A stretch of DNA of 64,000 nucleotides from Amycolatopsis iheyensis (GTDB lineage Bacteria > Actinomycetota > Actinomycetes > Mycobacteriales > Pseudonocardiaceae), in the NCBI RefSeq assembly GCF_024703995.1, contig NZ_JAMXQV010000003.1, positions 248,001-312,000 of the forward strand. The letters run 5' to 3'. The notes under the pieces are model-generated. The model saw only the letters and a program-made list of their open reading frames with translations. It was not told the DNA's origin and made no database searches. Positions 32,516 to 41,012 of the stretch are shown piece after piece. Position 1 is the stretch's first letter. Every line of letters starts with the position of its first letter. A program made the translations under genes and the position numbers.

Positions 32516-32899
32516 TCACGCCATCGCGACGGCTTCGATCTCCACCAGCCAGTCGGCCTCGTAGAGGTCCACGACCACCACGGTCAAGGCGGGGCGGTGC
32601 GCCCCGAGCACGTCCTGGCGGACCCGGCGGTTCTCGTCGCGGTCGTCGCGATCACGCAGGAACGTGGTCACCTTGACCAGGTTCTCGGGCCGCATGTCGT
32701 TGCGCGCCAGCACATCCAGCACCCGGCCCCACGCGTTGCGGCACTGCCGGCCGAAGTCGGCGGGCGCCGAGCCGTCCGGGTCGGTCGGAATCTGCCCGCT
32801 GATGTAGAGCGTCCGGGCGGCACCCGTGACCGCGGCGCTCTCGGCGTAGGCGCCGTCCTCGGTCGGCAGGCAGTCGATGGTCGGGAGTTCGGCACTCAC
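32516..32899 (-). CDS. RidA/YjgF-family protein
   Basis: 127 residues with the chorismate-mutase-like trimeric RidA fold: TLYISGQIPTDPDGS, then the V-K-V-T-T-F-L-R strand and WLVEIEAVAMA at the end. The imine-hydrolysing arginine usually found just before the last strand is not obvious: HRPALTVVVVDLY carries the arginine in a shifted form. It may thus bind rather than deaminate. It starts at GTG 32899 and sits between the six-gene operon and a second permease, probably part of the same function. Confidence 0.75.
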   Translation of the reverse strand: MSAELPTIDCLPTEDGAYAESAAVTGAARTLYISGQIPTDPDGSAPADFGRQCRNAWGRVLDVLARNDMRPENLVKVTTFLRDRDDRDENRRVRQDVLGAHRPALTVVVVDLYEADWLVEIEAVAMA

Positions 32900-32994
32900 G
32901 AGCGTTCCCTTTCACACGGTGACAACGCGGTCAGCGTACGGCGCGGAACCCGGCTCACCCGAATCGGGCACGGGCAGGGAGAAAGGCGGCCAGA

Positions 32995-34602
32995 GTGAGC
33001 ATCCAGGCGGAACCACGAGACGGCTTGCGGCGCACGATCGGCTTCTACGGGCTCACGTTCGTGTCACTCGGCTCGATCATCGGCTCGGGCTGGCTGCTGG
33101 GCGCGCTGAAGGCGGCGCAGGTCGCCGGCCCGGCGTCGCTGATCTCCTGGGTGCTCGCCGCGGGGATGCTGACGCTGCTCGCGCTCGTCCACGCCGAGCT
33201 CGGCGCGGCCTACCCGGTCGCCGGTGGCACCGCGCGGTTCCCCGCGTTCGCCTTCGGCGCGCTGACCGGGTTCACCGCCGGCTGGATGGGCTGGATCCAG
33301 GCGGTGGCGAGCGCGCCGATCGAGGTCGAGGCGAGCCTGACCTACCTCGACAACATCGATTGGGTGAAACGCCACCTCGACCTCCTGCACGCCGACGGGA
33401 CGCTGACCGCGAGCGGGTTCGGCTGGGCCACGTTCCTGATGGCGGTGTTCACGGTGCTCAACGTCGCCGGCGTGCGGCTGGTTTCGGAGAGCAACACGTT
33501 CGTCGTGCTGCTGAAGACGGCCGTGCCGTTGCTGACGATCGCGGTGCTGCTGCCGCTGAGCTTCCGCCTGTCGAACTTCACCGCCGGCGGCGGGTTCGCG
33601 CCCTACGGCGCCCATGGCGTGTTCGCGGCGCTGCCGGTCGGCGTGGTGTTCGCGTTGCTGGGGTTCGAGCAGGCCATCCAGGTCGGCGGCGAGGCCCGGC
33701 ACCCCCGGCGCGACATCGCGCGCGCGGTGATCACGGCGATGCTGGTGGGCGCGATCCTCTACACGCTGCTGGAGATCACGTTCATCGGCAGCGTCGCCCC
33801 GGCGAACCTGGCGACCGGCTGGAGCGACCCGATCCACGAAGGCGCGTTCGGTCCCTATGCGACACTCGCGGTCCTGGCCGGCGCGGGCTGGCTGGTCTAC
33901 GTGCTCTACACCGACGCGGTGATCTCCCCGGCGGGCACGGGCCTGGTGTACACGGCGACGTCGGCCCGGCTGGCGTATGCCTTGGGCCGCAACGACATGC
34001 TGCCGCGGCAGCTGGGCAAGCTGAACCGCGCGGGCGTGCCGCTGTGGGCGGTCGGCCTGTCGTTCCTGGTGGGGGAGGCGGCGTTCCTGCCGTTCCCGAG
34101 CTGGCAGTCCCTGGTCAACGTGATGACCTCGGCGACGGCGATCATGTACGCGTTCGCCCCGGTGGCGTTGATGGCGCTGCGGAACCGCGACCCCGGGCGC
34201 CCGCGGCCGTACGCGCTCCCGATGCCGGGCCTCACCGCGAGGATCGCGTTCGTGTCGGCGAACCTGATCATCTACTGGTCGGGCTGCGACGTGATCGCGA
34301 AGCTGTTGCTGGTGATCACGGTGGGGCTGCCGCTGTTCCTGCTGACCCGCGCCCGGACACCGCAGGCCCGCCGTCCCGCGCTCGACGTCCGCGCGGCGCT
34401 GTGGATCCCGCCGTGGCTGCTCGGCCTGACGGCGATCGGCTACCTGGGCCGCTACGGCGAGGGCGCGACGAACCTCCTGCCGGAGTGGCTCGACCTGGCC
34501 GTGGTGGTGGCGTTCAGCTTGGCGGTGTTCACGGTGGCGACCCGCCTGGCCCGGCCGGCGAAGGAGGTCCAGGCGGCGGTGCTGACCGAGACCGCGGCCT
34601 GA
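32995..34602 (+). CDS. Second APC-family permease
   Basis: 535-residue transporter with about 12-14 membrane helices. The first helix is SLGSIIGSGWLLGA, a typical APC unwound-helix motif (GSGW). It is larger than the permease inside the operon and only distantly like it, so the locus codes two transporters. One may import the precursor and the other export the product. It is divergent from the RidA-like gene and convergent with mftR (4-base gap). Confidence 0.85.
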   Translation: MSIQAEPRDGLRRTIGFYGLTFVSLGSIIGSGWLLGALKAAQVAGPASLISWVLAAGMLTLLALVHAELGAAYPVAGGTARFPAFAFGALTGFTAGWMGWIQAVASAPIEVEASLTYLDNIDWVKRHLDLLHADGTLTASGFGWATFLMAVFTVLNVAGVRLVSESNTFVVLLKTAVPLLTIAVLLPLSFRLSNFTAGGGFAPYGAHGVFAALPVGVVFALLGFEQAIQVGGEARHPRRDIARAVITAMLVGAILYTLLEITFIGSVAPANLATGWSDPIHEGAFGPYATLAVLAGAGWLVYVLYTDAVISPAGTGLVYTATSARLAYALGRNDMLPRQLGKLNRAGVPLWAVGLSFLVGEAAFLPFPSWQSLVNVMTSATAIMYAFAPVALMALRNRDPGRPRPYALPMPGLTARIAFVSANLIIYWSGCDVIAKLLLVITVGLPLFLLTRARTPQARRPALDVRAALWIPPWLLGLTAIGYLGRYGEGATNLLPEWLDLAVVVAFSLAVFTVATRLARPAKEVQAAVLTETAA

Positions 34603-34606
34603 CGCC

Positions 34607-35242
34607 TCAGGAGACCGGTGGCTTCGGCTCGTCCGTGAACACAGCGTCGGTGAAGCCCGCGGCCAGCGCGCGCAGGGCCGCGTCCAGGTACACCGTCAGG
34701 TCGGCGTCGGCGCGGGCGGACCAGCGCTCGTAGGCCGCCCGGCAGACCGCCAGCACCGAGCGGCCCACCGCCAGCGGGTACAGCGAGTCGGCGGGCTGGC
34801 CCGTCCGCCGGCCGACGTACGCGCTGATCGCCCGCTCCCACGCGTCGTAGTGGACCACCGCGCTCGCGCCGAGCTCCGTGACCGTGTTGATCAGGTGCAT
34901 GCGCATCCGCAGCTCCGGCACGTCCTCGGCCCGGTAGTGGTTGGCCGCCAGCACCGCTTCGCGCACCGCGTCGAGGACGGGAAGCTCGTCCGGGGCGTCG
35001 GCGAGCAGCTTCTGCAACGCCTGGACCTCGTTGTCGAACTCGTTCCACAGCACGTCGGACTTCGCGTCGTAGTACCGGAAGAACGTCCGGCGGCTGACCC
35101 CGGCGGCCGCGGCGATGTCGTCGACCGTCGTCCGGTGGAAGCCGCGCTCGCTGAACAGGCGCAGCGCCACGACTTCCAGCTCGCGGGCGCTGGTGCCCGG
35201 CGGCCGGCCGCGGCGGCCGGCCGAGGGGATCCGATCGGTCAT
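34607..35242 (-). CDS. mftR: Mycofactocin locus TetR regulator
   Basis: 211-residue TetR repressor from ATG 35242; a longer frame reaches 35305 but would overlap the operators. The helix-turn-helix (about 20-68) reads ELEVVALRLFSERGFHRTTVDDI, then GVSRRTFFRYYDAKSDVLW, which is characteristic of MftR. In mycobacteria MftR represses the mft genes and responds to acyl-CoA. It is divergent from mftA, and two matching palindromes lie in the 99-bp gap. Confidence 0.87.
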   Translation of the reverse strand: MTDRIPSAGRRGRPPGTSARELEVVALRLFSERGFHRTTVDDIAAAAGVSRRTFFRYYDAKSDVLWNEFDNEVQALQKLLADAPDELPVLDAVREAVLAANHYRAEDVPELRMRMHLINTVTELGASAVVHYDAWERAISAYVGRRTGQPADSLYPLAVGRSVLAVCRAAYERWSARADADLTVYLDAALRALAAGFTDAVFTDEPKPPVS

Positions 35243-35260
35243 GACCACCCGTTCCGCGTC

Positions 35261-35289
35261 TTGTTTCCGGCACGGCGTGCCGTTACTCT
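35261..35289 (+). promoter_or_regulatory. mftA promoter
   Basis: TTGTTT (35261-35266), a 17-bp spacer and TACTCT (35284-35289). The first MftR palindrome fills the spacer exactly, so a bound repressor would exclude RNA polymerase. The transcript leader is about 46 bases, with AAAGGAG at 35330-35336 before the mftA ATG. Confidence 0.65.
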
Positions 35290-35316
35290 CGCCGATATTC
35301 GACACGCCGTGCCGAA
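35268..35316. promoter_or_regulatory. Twin MftR operators
   Basis: Operator 1 is CGGCACG-G-CGTGCCG (35268-35282). Operator 2 is TTCGACACGCCGTGCCGAA (35298-35316). Read on the opposite strand, operator 2 contains GGCACGGCGTG, identical to the core of operator 1. Centres are 32 bp apart, about three helical turns. One lies between the -35 and -10 boxes and the other just past the start site. Confidence 0.75.
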
Positions 35317-35341
35317 TACGCCACGTGTCAAAGGAGTCACG

Positions 35342-35461
35342 ATGAGCGACGCAATTGTCGAGCCGTCCGATCGTACCGAGCCCGCCGCCGACGAAGCCGT
35401 GGTGGCCGAAGAACTGCTGGTCGAAGAGGTCTCGATCGACGGAATGTGCGGTGTCTACTGA
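35342..35461 (+). CDS. mftA: Mycofactocin precursor peptide
   Basis: 39-residue ribosomally made precursor. It ends in the canonical core IDGMCGVY (32-39). The C-terminal Val-Tyr pair is decarboxylated and cross-linked by MftC and becomes the redox cofactor. The N-terminal 31 residues are an acidic leader rich in glutamate and valine, bound by MftB. AAAGGAG lies 5 bases before the ATG. The last 11 bases overlap the mftB start. Confidence 0.96.
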   Translation: MSDAIVEPSDRTEPAADEAVVAEELLVEEVSIDGMCGVY

Positions 35462-35744
35462 GCCGGCGGCCGGCCCGTTCGACCTGGACGCCGCCTGGCG
35501 CCTGGACGACCGGGTCGCCGTCCGGCCCGAGCGGTTCGGTGCCCTGCTCTACCACTTCGGCACCCGCCGGCTGTCCTTCCTGAAGAGCCCGACGCTCCTC
35601 GCCGTCGTCCGCGGGCTGGCCGAACAGCCGGACGCACGGGCCGCCTGCGCCGAAGCCGGGGTCGGCGCCGCCGAACTGCCGCGGTACCGCGCGGCGCTGG
35701 CCGCCCTCGCCGGCTCGCACATGATTCAGCCGAGGAGGCCGTGA
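35451..35744 (+). CDS. mftB: Mycofactocin PqqD-like chaperone
   Basis: 97-residue RiPP recognition element (PqqD fold) that presents MftA to MftC. Typical segments are VAVRPERFGALLYHFGTRRLSFLKSP and a helical C-terminus. The GTG at 35451 overlaps mftA by 11 bases, giving stoichiometric coupled translation, and the stop overlaps the mftC start. Confidence 0.93.
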   Translation: MSTEPAAGPFDLDAAWRLDDRVAVRPERFGALLYHFGTRRLSFLKSPTLLAVVRGLAEQPDARAACAEAGVGAAELPRYRAALAALAGSHMIQPRRP

Positions 35745-36910
35745 TGTCCCTTGTGGACGAATTCCAGTACGGGCTCGACGCGCCCATCTGCCTGACCTGG
35801 GAACTGACCTACGCCTGCAACCTGTCCTGCGTGCACTGCCTGTCGTCCTCGGGACGGCGCGACCCGCGCGAGCTGTCCACTGTGGAGTGCCGGGCGCTGA
35901 TCGACGAGTTCGAGCGCATGCAGGTCTTCTACGTCAACATCGGCGGCGGCGAACCGACCGTCCGCCCGGACTTCTGGGACCTGGTCGACTACGCCACCGA
36001 GCACCACGTCGGCGTCAAGTTCTCCACCAACGGCGTCAAGATCACCCCGGAGGTGGCACGCCGGCTGGCCGCCAGTGACTACGTCGACGTCCAGATCTCC
36101 CTGGACGGCGCCACCGCCGATGTCAACGACCACGTCCGCGGCCCCGGCTCCTACGCGACCGCGATCCGCGCCATGGCGCACCTTTCCGACGCTGGCTTCG
36201 AGAACTTCAAGATCTCCGTGGTGATCACGCGGCAGAACGCGGGCCAGCTCGACGCGTTCAAGGCCATCGCCGACCGCTACGGCGCCCAGCTGCGGCTGAC
36301 CCGGCTGCGCCCGTCCGGCCGCGGCGCCGACGTCTGGGACGAGCTGCACCCCACCGCGGCGCAGCAGCGTTCGTTGTACGACTGGCTGGTGGCCCACGGC
36401 GAGCACGTCCTCACCGGCGACTCGTTCTTCCACCTCGCCGGCTACGGCGACGGCGGCCTGCCCGGCCTGAACCTCTGCGGCGCCGGGCGCGTCGTGTGCC
36501 TGGTCGACCCGGTCGGCGACGTCTACGCCTGCCCGTTCGCCATCCACGAGACCTTCCTGGCCGGCAACACCCGCTCGGAGGGCGGTTTCACCCGCGTGTG
36601 GCGGGAATCCGAGCTGTTCACGTCGCTGCGTTCGCCGCAGAGCGGGGGCGCGTGCGAGTCGTGTTCGGCGTTCGACGCCTGCCGCGGCGGCTGCATGGCC
36701 GCGAAGTTCTTCACCGGCCTGCCACTCGACGGCCCGGACCCGGAATGCGTGCGCGGGCACGGCGAACGCGCGCTCGCCGGCGTCACGAGCGTGCCGAAGC
36801 CGTCGCTGGATCACTCGCACCGGCGGCGGCCGGTCCCGGTCACCATCGGGATGCGGCGCCCGCCGGAGCGTTCGTGCGACGAAAGCCCGCTCGCCGGGTT
36901 CCGGACCTGA
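35744..36910 (+). CDS. mftC: Mycofactocin radical SAM maturase
   Basis: 388-residue radical SAM enzyme that oxidatively decarboxylates the MftA C-terminal tyrosine and forms the Val-Tyr cross-link. The SAM-cluster cysteines are C25, C29 and C32 (CNLSCVHC). The SPASM region near the end is rich in cysteines (CESCSAFDACRGGC) for two further iron-sulfur clusters. GAGGAGG at 35732-35738 favours ATG 35744 over the GTG at 35741. Confidence 0.96.
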   Translation: MSLVDEFQYGLDAPICLTWELTYACNLSCVHCLSSSGRRDPRELSTVECRALIDEFERMQVFYVNIGGGEPTVRPDFWDLVDYATEHHVGVKFSTNGVKITPEVARRLAASDYVDVQISLDGATADVNDHVRGPGSYATAIRAMAHLSDAGFENFKISVVITRQNAGQLDAFKAIADRYGAQLRLTRLRPSGRGADVWDELHPTAAQQRSLYDWLVAHGEHVLTGDSFFHLAGYGDGGLPGLNLCGAGRVVCLVDPVGDVYACPFAIHETFLAGNTRSEGGFTRVWRESELFTSLRSPQSGGACESCSAFDACRGGCMAAKFFTGLPLDGPDPECVRGHGERALAGVTSVPKPSLDHSHRRRPVPVTIGMRRPPERSCDESPLAGFRT

Positions 36911-36912
36911 TC

Positions 36913-37584
36913 GTGCGGCTCGCCGAGCTGGCCTGGCCGGACGTCGCCGAGCGCGCGGCGGCCGGGGCGGTGCTGGCGGTGCCGGTCGGCGCGACCGAGC
37001 AGCACGGGCCGCACCTGCCGCTGTCCACCGACACCGACATCGCCCTGGCGTTGTGCGACCGGCTCGCCGTCGTCCGCGACGTCCTCGTGGCGCCGCCGGT
37101 GCCCTACGGCTCCAGCGGCGAGCACGCGGGGTTCGCCGGCACGCTCTCGATCGGCCAGGCGGCGACCGAGCTGCTCCTGCTGGAGCTGGGCCGGTCGGCG
37201 GCGGAGACGTTCCCACGGCTGCTGTTCGTCTCCGCGCACGGCGGCAACGCGGGTCCGGTCGCGCGGGCCGTCGCGCGCTTGCGGGCGGAGGCACGGGACG
37301 TCGGGGTGTTCTCCCCGCGCTGGCCGGGCGACCCGCACGCCGGCCGGCCGGAAACCGCACTGCAGCTGGCTCTGCGGCCCGGCGGCGTGCGCATGGACCG
37401 GGCGGTTCCGGGCGATTCGCGTCCCCTCGGCGCGCTGCTCCCGGCCCTCCGGGAAGGTGGGGTGCGGGCGGTGACGCCGACCGGGGTGCTCGGCGACCCG
37501 ACCACCGCGACGGCGTCGGAAGGACAGGCGTTGCTCGACACGCTCACCACGCAGCTGGTGTCCCATGTGGACGGCTGGCGATGA
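36913..37584 (+). CDS. mftE: Mycofactocin creatininase-type peptidase
   Basis: Metal-dependent amidohydrolase of the creatininase family that frees the Val-Tyr dipeptide from processed MftA. 223 residues from GTG 36913. An in-frame GTG at 36874 has a better ribosome site (GGAG 5 bases before) and would overlap mftC by 37 bases. Metal-binding motifs are EQHGPHLPLSTDTD near residue 30 and SAHGGNAG near 105. Stop overlaps the next start (ATGA). Confidence 0.92.
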   Translation: MRLAELAWPDVAERAAAGAVLAVPVGATEQHGPHLPLSTDTDIALALCDRLAVVRDVLVAPPVPYGSSGEHAGFAGTLSIGQAATELLLLELGRSAAETFPRLLFVSAHGGNAGPVARAVARLRAEARDVGVFSPRWPGDPHAGRPETALQLALRPGGVRMDRAVPGDSRPLGALLPALREGGVRAVTPTGVLGDPTTATASEGQALLDTLTTQLVSHVDGWR

Positions 37585-38354
37585 GGACCGCGCTCGTCAC
37601 CGGCGCCGCCCGCGGGATCGGCGCCGCGACCGTCCTGCGGCTCGCGCGCGAGGGTTACGCCGTGCTGGCGGTGGACGTCGCCGCCGATGATCCCGCGTTG
37701 CCGTACGCGATGGGCAGTCACGCGGAGCTGACGGCGGTCGCGGCGCAGCCCGGCGTCGAGGCTTTCGTCGCCGACGTCCGCGACTTCGACGCGCTGGCCG
37801 CGGCCGTCGCCGAAGCGGAACGCCGGTGGGGCGGACTCGACGTCGCCGTCGCGGCCGCCGGAGTGATCGCCGGCGGGGTGCCGCTGTGGGAAGTCCCGCC
37901 GGAGCAGGAGCGGGCGGTGCTGGAGATCGACCTGTACGGCGTCGTGAACCTGGCGCGGGCCGCGGTGCCCGCGTTGCTGCGCCGGCCCGAGCCGCGGTCC
38001 GGGCGGTTCCTGGCGGTCGCGTCGGCCGCGGCCACTCGCGGGCTGCCGATGCTCGCCGCCTACTGCGCCGCGAAAGCCGGTGTCGCCGGGCTGATCCGCG
38101 CCCTCGGCGCCGAGCTGGGCGACTCCGGCGTGACGGCCAACGCGGTGAGCCCCGGTTCGACCGGCACGCCGATCCTTGCGGAGAGCGCCCGGCTCTACGA
38201 CCTGCCCGAGGCGGCCGCGTTCGCCGGGCAGCAACCGGTGCGCCGGCTGCTCGACCCGGCCGAAGTCGCCGCGGTGCTCGCCTTCCTGGCCGGCCCGGAC
38301 AGCGGCGCGATGACCGGCGCGGTCGTGCCGGTGGACGGGGGACTGGCGCTGTGA
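37581..38354 (+). CDS. Mycofactocin-coupled SDR oxidoreductase
   Basis: 257-residue SDR with TGAARGIG near residue 7, AAAG, and the YCAAK catalytic pair. After the second strand there is an insertion containing LPYAMGSHAELTAV, matching the YPMxTxxDL insertion of the mycofactocin-coupled SDRs. Members of this group keep NAD bound and use mycofactocin as external electron acceptor. Its position inside the mft operon supports this. It is probably the alcohol oxidase served by the cofactor here. Confidence 0.87.
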   Translation: MRTALVTGAARGIGAATVLRLAREGYAVLAVDVAADDPALPYAMGSHAELTAVAAQPGVEAFVADVRDFDALAAAVAEAERRWGGLDVAVAAAGVIAGGVPLWEVPPEQERAVLEIDLYGVVNLARAAVPALLRRPEPRSGRFLAVASAAATRGLPMLAAYCAAKAGVAGLIRALGAELGDSGVTANAVSPGSTGTPILAESARLYDLPEAAAFAGQQPVRRLLDPAEVAAVLAFLAGPDSGAMTGAVVPVDGGLAL

Positions 38355-39760
38355 AGACGACTCCGCTGCCCGCCGGGTTCCGCATCGAAGTCGACCCCGG
38401 CACCCGCCGCCTTTCGGACGAGCTGTGGTTCGGCGGTTCCCCGGCACGCGTCCTGCGGCTCACCGCCGCCGGCCGGAAAGCCTGGCAGGACCTGGAAACC
38501 GGGCCGGTCAGCACGGCCGCCACGGGCGCGCTCGCCCGCCGGCTCACCGACACCGGGTTCGCGCACCCGATCCCGCCGGAGCCGGCCGACGAACCGGACG
38601 TCACGGTCGTGATCCCCGTCCACGACCGGACCGAGCTGCTCGAGCGCTGCCTCGAAGCGCTCGAGCGCCGGCACCCGGTCCTCGTCGTCGACGACGGCTC
38701 CCGAAACCCGGCGGCGGTGGCCGCGCTCGTCGCGAAGCACGGCGCGAAACTGGTGCGCCGCGAGGAAAACGGCGGCCCGGCCGCGGCCCGCAACTCCGCT
38801 TTGGACCACGTCGGCACCGAACTCGTCGCGTTCCTCGACAGCGACTGCGTGCCGACGCCGGGCTGGGTGGGCCGGCTCGCCACGCACTTCGCCGACCCGC
38901 TGCTCGCCGCGATCGCCCCGCGGGTGCGGGCACTGGCGCCGGACACGGCGGCCGGGCGGTACACCCGGGTGGCGGGCAGCCTCGACCTCGGCGACCGGCC
39001 CGCGCGGGTCGCGCCGGGCACGCGGACGTCGTACGTGCCGACGGCCGCGCTGGTCGCCCGCGCCGCCGCCGTGCGTGAGGTCGGCGCGTTCGACCCTTCG
39101 CTGCGCGTGGGCGAGGACGTCGACCTGGTCTGGCGGCTGAACGCCGCGGGGTTCCGGGTTCGTTACGCACCGGGCGTCGCCGTCGACCACCACGAACCTG
39201 CTTCGTGGCAAGGACTTCTCCGGCGCCGGGCGCGCTACGGCACGTCCGCCGCGCCGCTGTCGAAGCGGCACCCGGGCGCGCTGGCGCCGCTGGGGCTGCA
39301 CCCGTGGCCGGCGCTCACCGTCTGCGCGCTGCTGGCCCGGCGCCCGCTGCTGGCCGCGGCGGCGTTCGGCGGATCCGTCGGCAGCATGGTCCGTTTGCTG
39401 CGTGCGCACGACGTTCCCACCGACGGCGTGGTGCGGGCGATGGCCGACGCCGTCGGGCAGACGTGGCTCGGCTGCGGCCGTTACGGCACGCAGTTCGCCG
39501 CGCCGCTGCTCGCGGCGCTGCTGGCTCGACGCGGTTGGCGCGCGGCGGCGGCGTCGCTGCTGCTCGGCCCGCCGCTGACCGCGTGGCTCAAGCGGCGCCC
39601 GGACCTGGATCCGGTCCGCTACACGGCGGCGGCGATCGCCGACGACCTCGCCTACGGCGCCGGCGTGTGGGCCGGCTGCCTGACCCACCGCACGTTCGAG
39701 CCGGTGCGGCCGGCACTCGTCCGGCGCCCGCTGCGCTTCGACCCGAAGGGAACACGATGA
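38351..39760 (+). CDS. mftF: Mycofactocin glycosyltransferase
   Basis: 469-residue GT2-type enzyme that adds the beta-1,4-glucose chain to premycofactocin. The N-terminal 80 residues resemble a PqqD-like recognition segment. The GT-A domain (about 85-330) shows VTVVIPVHDR, VDDGS, FLDSDC (metal-binding DxD) and VGEDVDLVWR. The C-terminal part is hydrophobic, with membrane-associated segments. GTG start overlaps the SDR stop; stop overlaps the mftD start. Confidence 0.93.
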   Translation: MKTTPLPAGFRIEVDPGTRRLSDELWFGGSPARVLRLTAAGRKAWQDLETGPVSTAATGALARRLTDTGFAHPIPPEPADEPDVTVVIPVHDRTELLERCLEALERRHPVLVVDDGSRNPAAVAALVAKHGAKLVRREENGGPAAARNSALDHVGTELVAFLDSDCVPTPGWVGRLATHFADPLLAAIAPRVRALAPDTAAGRYTRVAGSLDLGDRPARVAPGTRTSYVPTAALVARAAAVREVGAFDPSLRVGEDVDLVWRLNAAGFRVRYAPGVAVDHHEPASWQGLLRRRARYGTSAAPLSKRHPGALAPLGLHPWPALTVCALLARRPLLAAAAFGGSVGSMVRLLRAHDVPTDGVVRAMADAVGQTWLGCGRYGTQFAAPLLAALLARRGWRAAAASLLLGPPLTAWLKRRPDLDPVRYTAAAIADDLAYGAGVWAGCLTHRTFEPVRPALVRRPLRFDPKGTR

Positions 39761-40947
39761 GCTGGTTCGAATCCGTCGCGGAGGCCCAGCGACGCGCGAA
39801 GAAGCGCCTGCCCGGATCGGTGTACTCCGCCTTGATCGCCGGCTCGGAAAAGGGCCTGACGCTGGCCGACAACCTCGGCGCGTTCGACGAACTCCGGTTC
39901 GCACCGCGCACCGCCGGGCACTACGGCGAGCGGGAGCTGAACACGCAGGTGCTCGGCCGGGACGTCGCGCTGCCGGTGCTGATCTCCCCGACGGGAGTGC
40001 AGGCCGTGCACCCCGACGGCGAGGTCGCGGTGGCTCGGGCGGCGGCCGCGCGTGGCACGTCGATGGGCCTGAGCTCGTTCGGCAGCAAGCCGATCGAGGA
40101 GGTCGTCGCGGCCAACCCGAACACGTACTTCCAGATCTACTGGACCGGAACCCGCGACGACATCCTCCGACGCCTGGAGCGCGCCCGAGCCGCCGGGGCG
40201 GTCGGGATCATCCTGACCCTGGACTGGTCGTTCTCGCACAGCCGCGACTGGGGCAGCCCGCACATCCCCGAACGCCTGACGTTCCGCGAGCTGCTGCGGT
40301 TCGCGCCGGAGGGTGTCACCCACCCGAGGTGGCTGCTGGACTACGTCCGCACCCGCCGTCTGCCGGACCTGGGCGTGCCGAACATGGCCTCGCCGGGCGA
40401 ACCGTCGCCGACGTTCTTCGGCGCGTACGGCCAGTGGATGCAGACGCCACCGCCGTCGTGGGAGGACGTGGCGTGGTTGCGGTCGCAGTGGGACGGGCCG
40501 TTCCTGCTCAAGGGCGTCATCCGCGTCGACGAGGCCCGCCGCGCGGTGGAGGCGGGGGTAAGCGCGATCTCGGTGTCCAACCACGGCGGCAACAACCTCG
40601 ACGGCACCCCGGCGACGATCCGCGCCCTCCCGGCGATCGCCTCGGCGGTGGGCTCCGAAGTGGAGGTCCTGCTGGACGGCGGCATCCGCCGTGGCAGTGA
40701 CGTGGTGAAGGCGTTGGCACTGGGCGCGAAGGCGGTGTTGATCGGCCGCGCGTACTTGTGGGGGCTGGCGGCGGCCGGGCAGCCGGGGGTGGAGAACGTC
40801 CTGGACGTCCTGCGCAACGGCATCGATTCGACGTTGCTGGCGCTGGGCAAACGCAGCATCCACGACCTCACCCGGGGGGACGTGGTGGTTCCGAAGGGGT
40901 TCGAGGCGAAGCTCGGTGTGGCCGCCGAGGCGAAGGCTGGGTGGTAG
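39757..40947 (+). CDS. mftD: Mycofactocin FMN-dependent oxidase
   Basis: 396-residue member of the FMN-dependent alpha-hydroxyacid dehydrogenase family. It oxidatively deaminates the Val-Tyr-derived dipeptide to the redox-active alpha-keto amide. FMN-site segments are ISPTGVQAVHPDGEVAVARA, the lysine in FLLKGVI, the active-site histidine in SVSNHGG, and LLDGGIRRGSD. It stands last in this operon rather than after mftC as in mycobacteria. No mftG-type GMC dehydrogenase lies nearby. Confidence 0.93.
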   Translation: MSWFESVAEAQRRAKKRLPGSVYSALIAGSEKGLTLADNLGAFDELRFAPRTAGHYGERELNTQVLGRDVALPVLISPTGVQAVHPDGEVAVARAAAARGTSMGLSSFGSKPIEEVVAANPNTYFQIYWTGTRDDILRRLERARAAGAVGIILTLDWSFSHSRDWGSPHIPERLTFRELLRFAPEGVTHPRWLLDYVRTRRLPDLGVPNMASPGEPSPTFFGAYGQWMQTPPPSWEDVAWLRSQWDGPFLLKGVIRVDEARRAVEAGVSAISVSNHGGNNLDGTPATIRALPAIASAVGSEVEVLLDGGIRRGSDVVKALALGAKAVLIGRAYLWGLAAAGQPGVENVLDVLRNGIDSTLLALGKRSIHDLTRGDVVVPKGFEAKLGVAAEAKAGW

Positions 40948-41012
40948 GGCCAGGACGTTTGCGTTGCGTTTGCCCGGTCGTGTGCGACTCTCTCCGGAGA
41001 GGAGGGGTGAAC

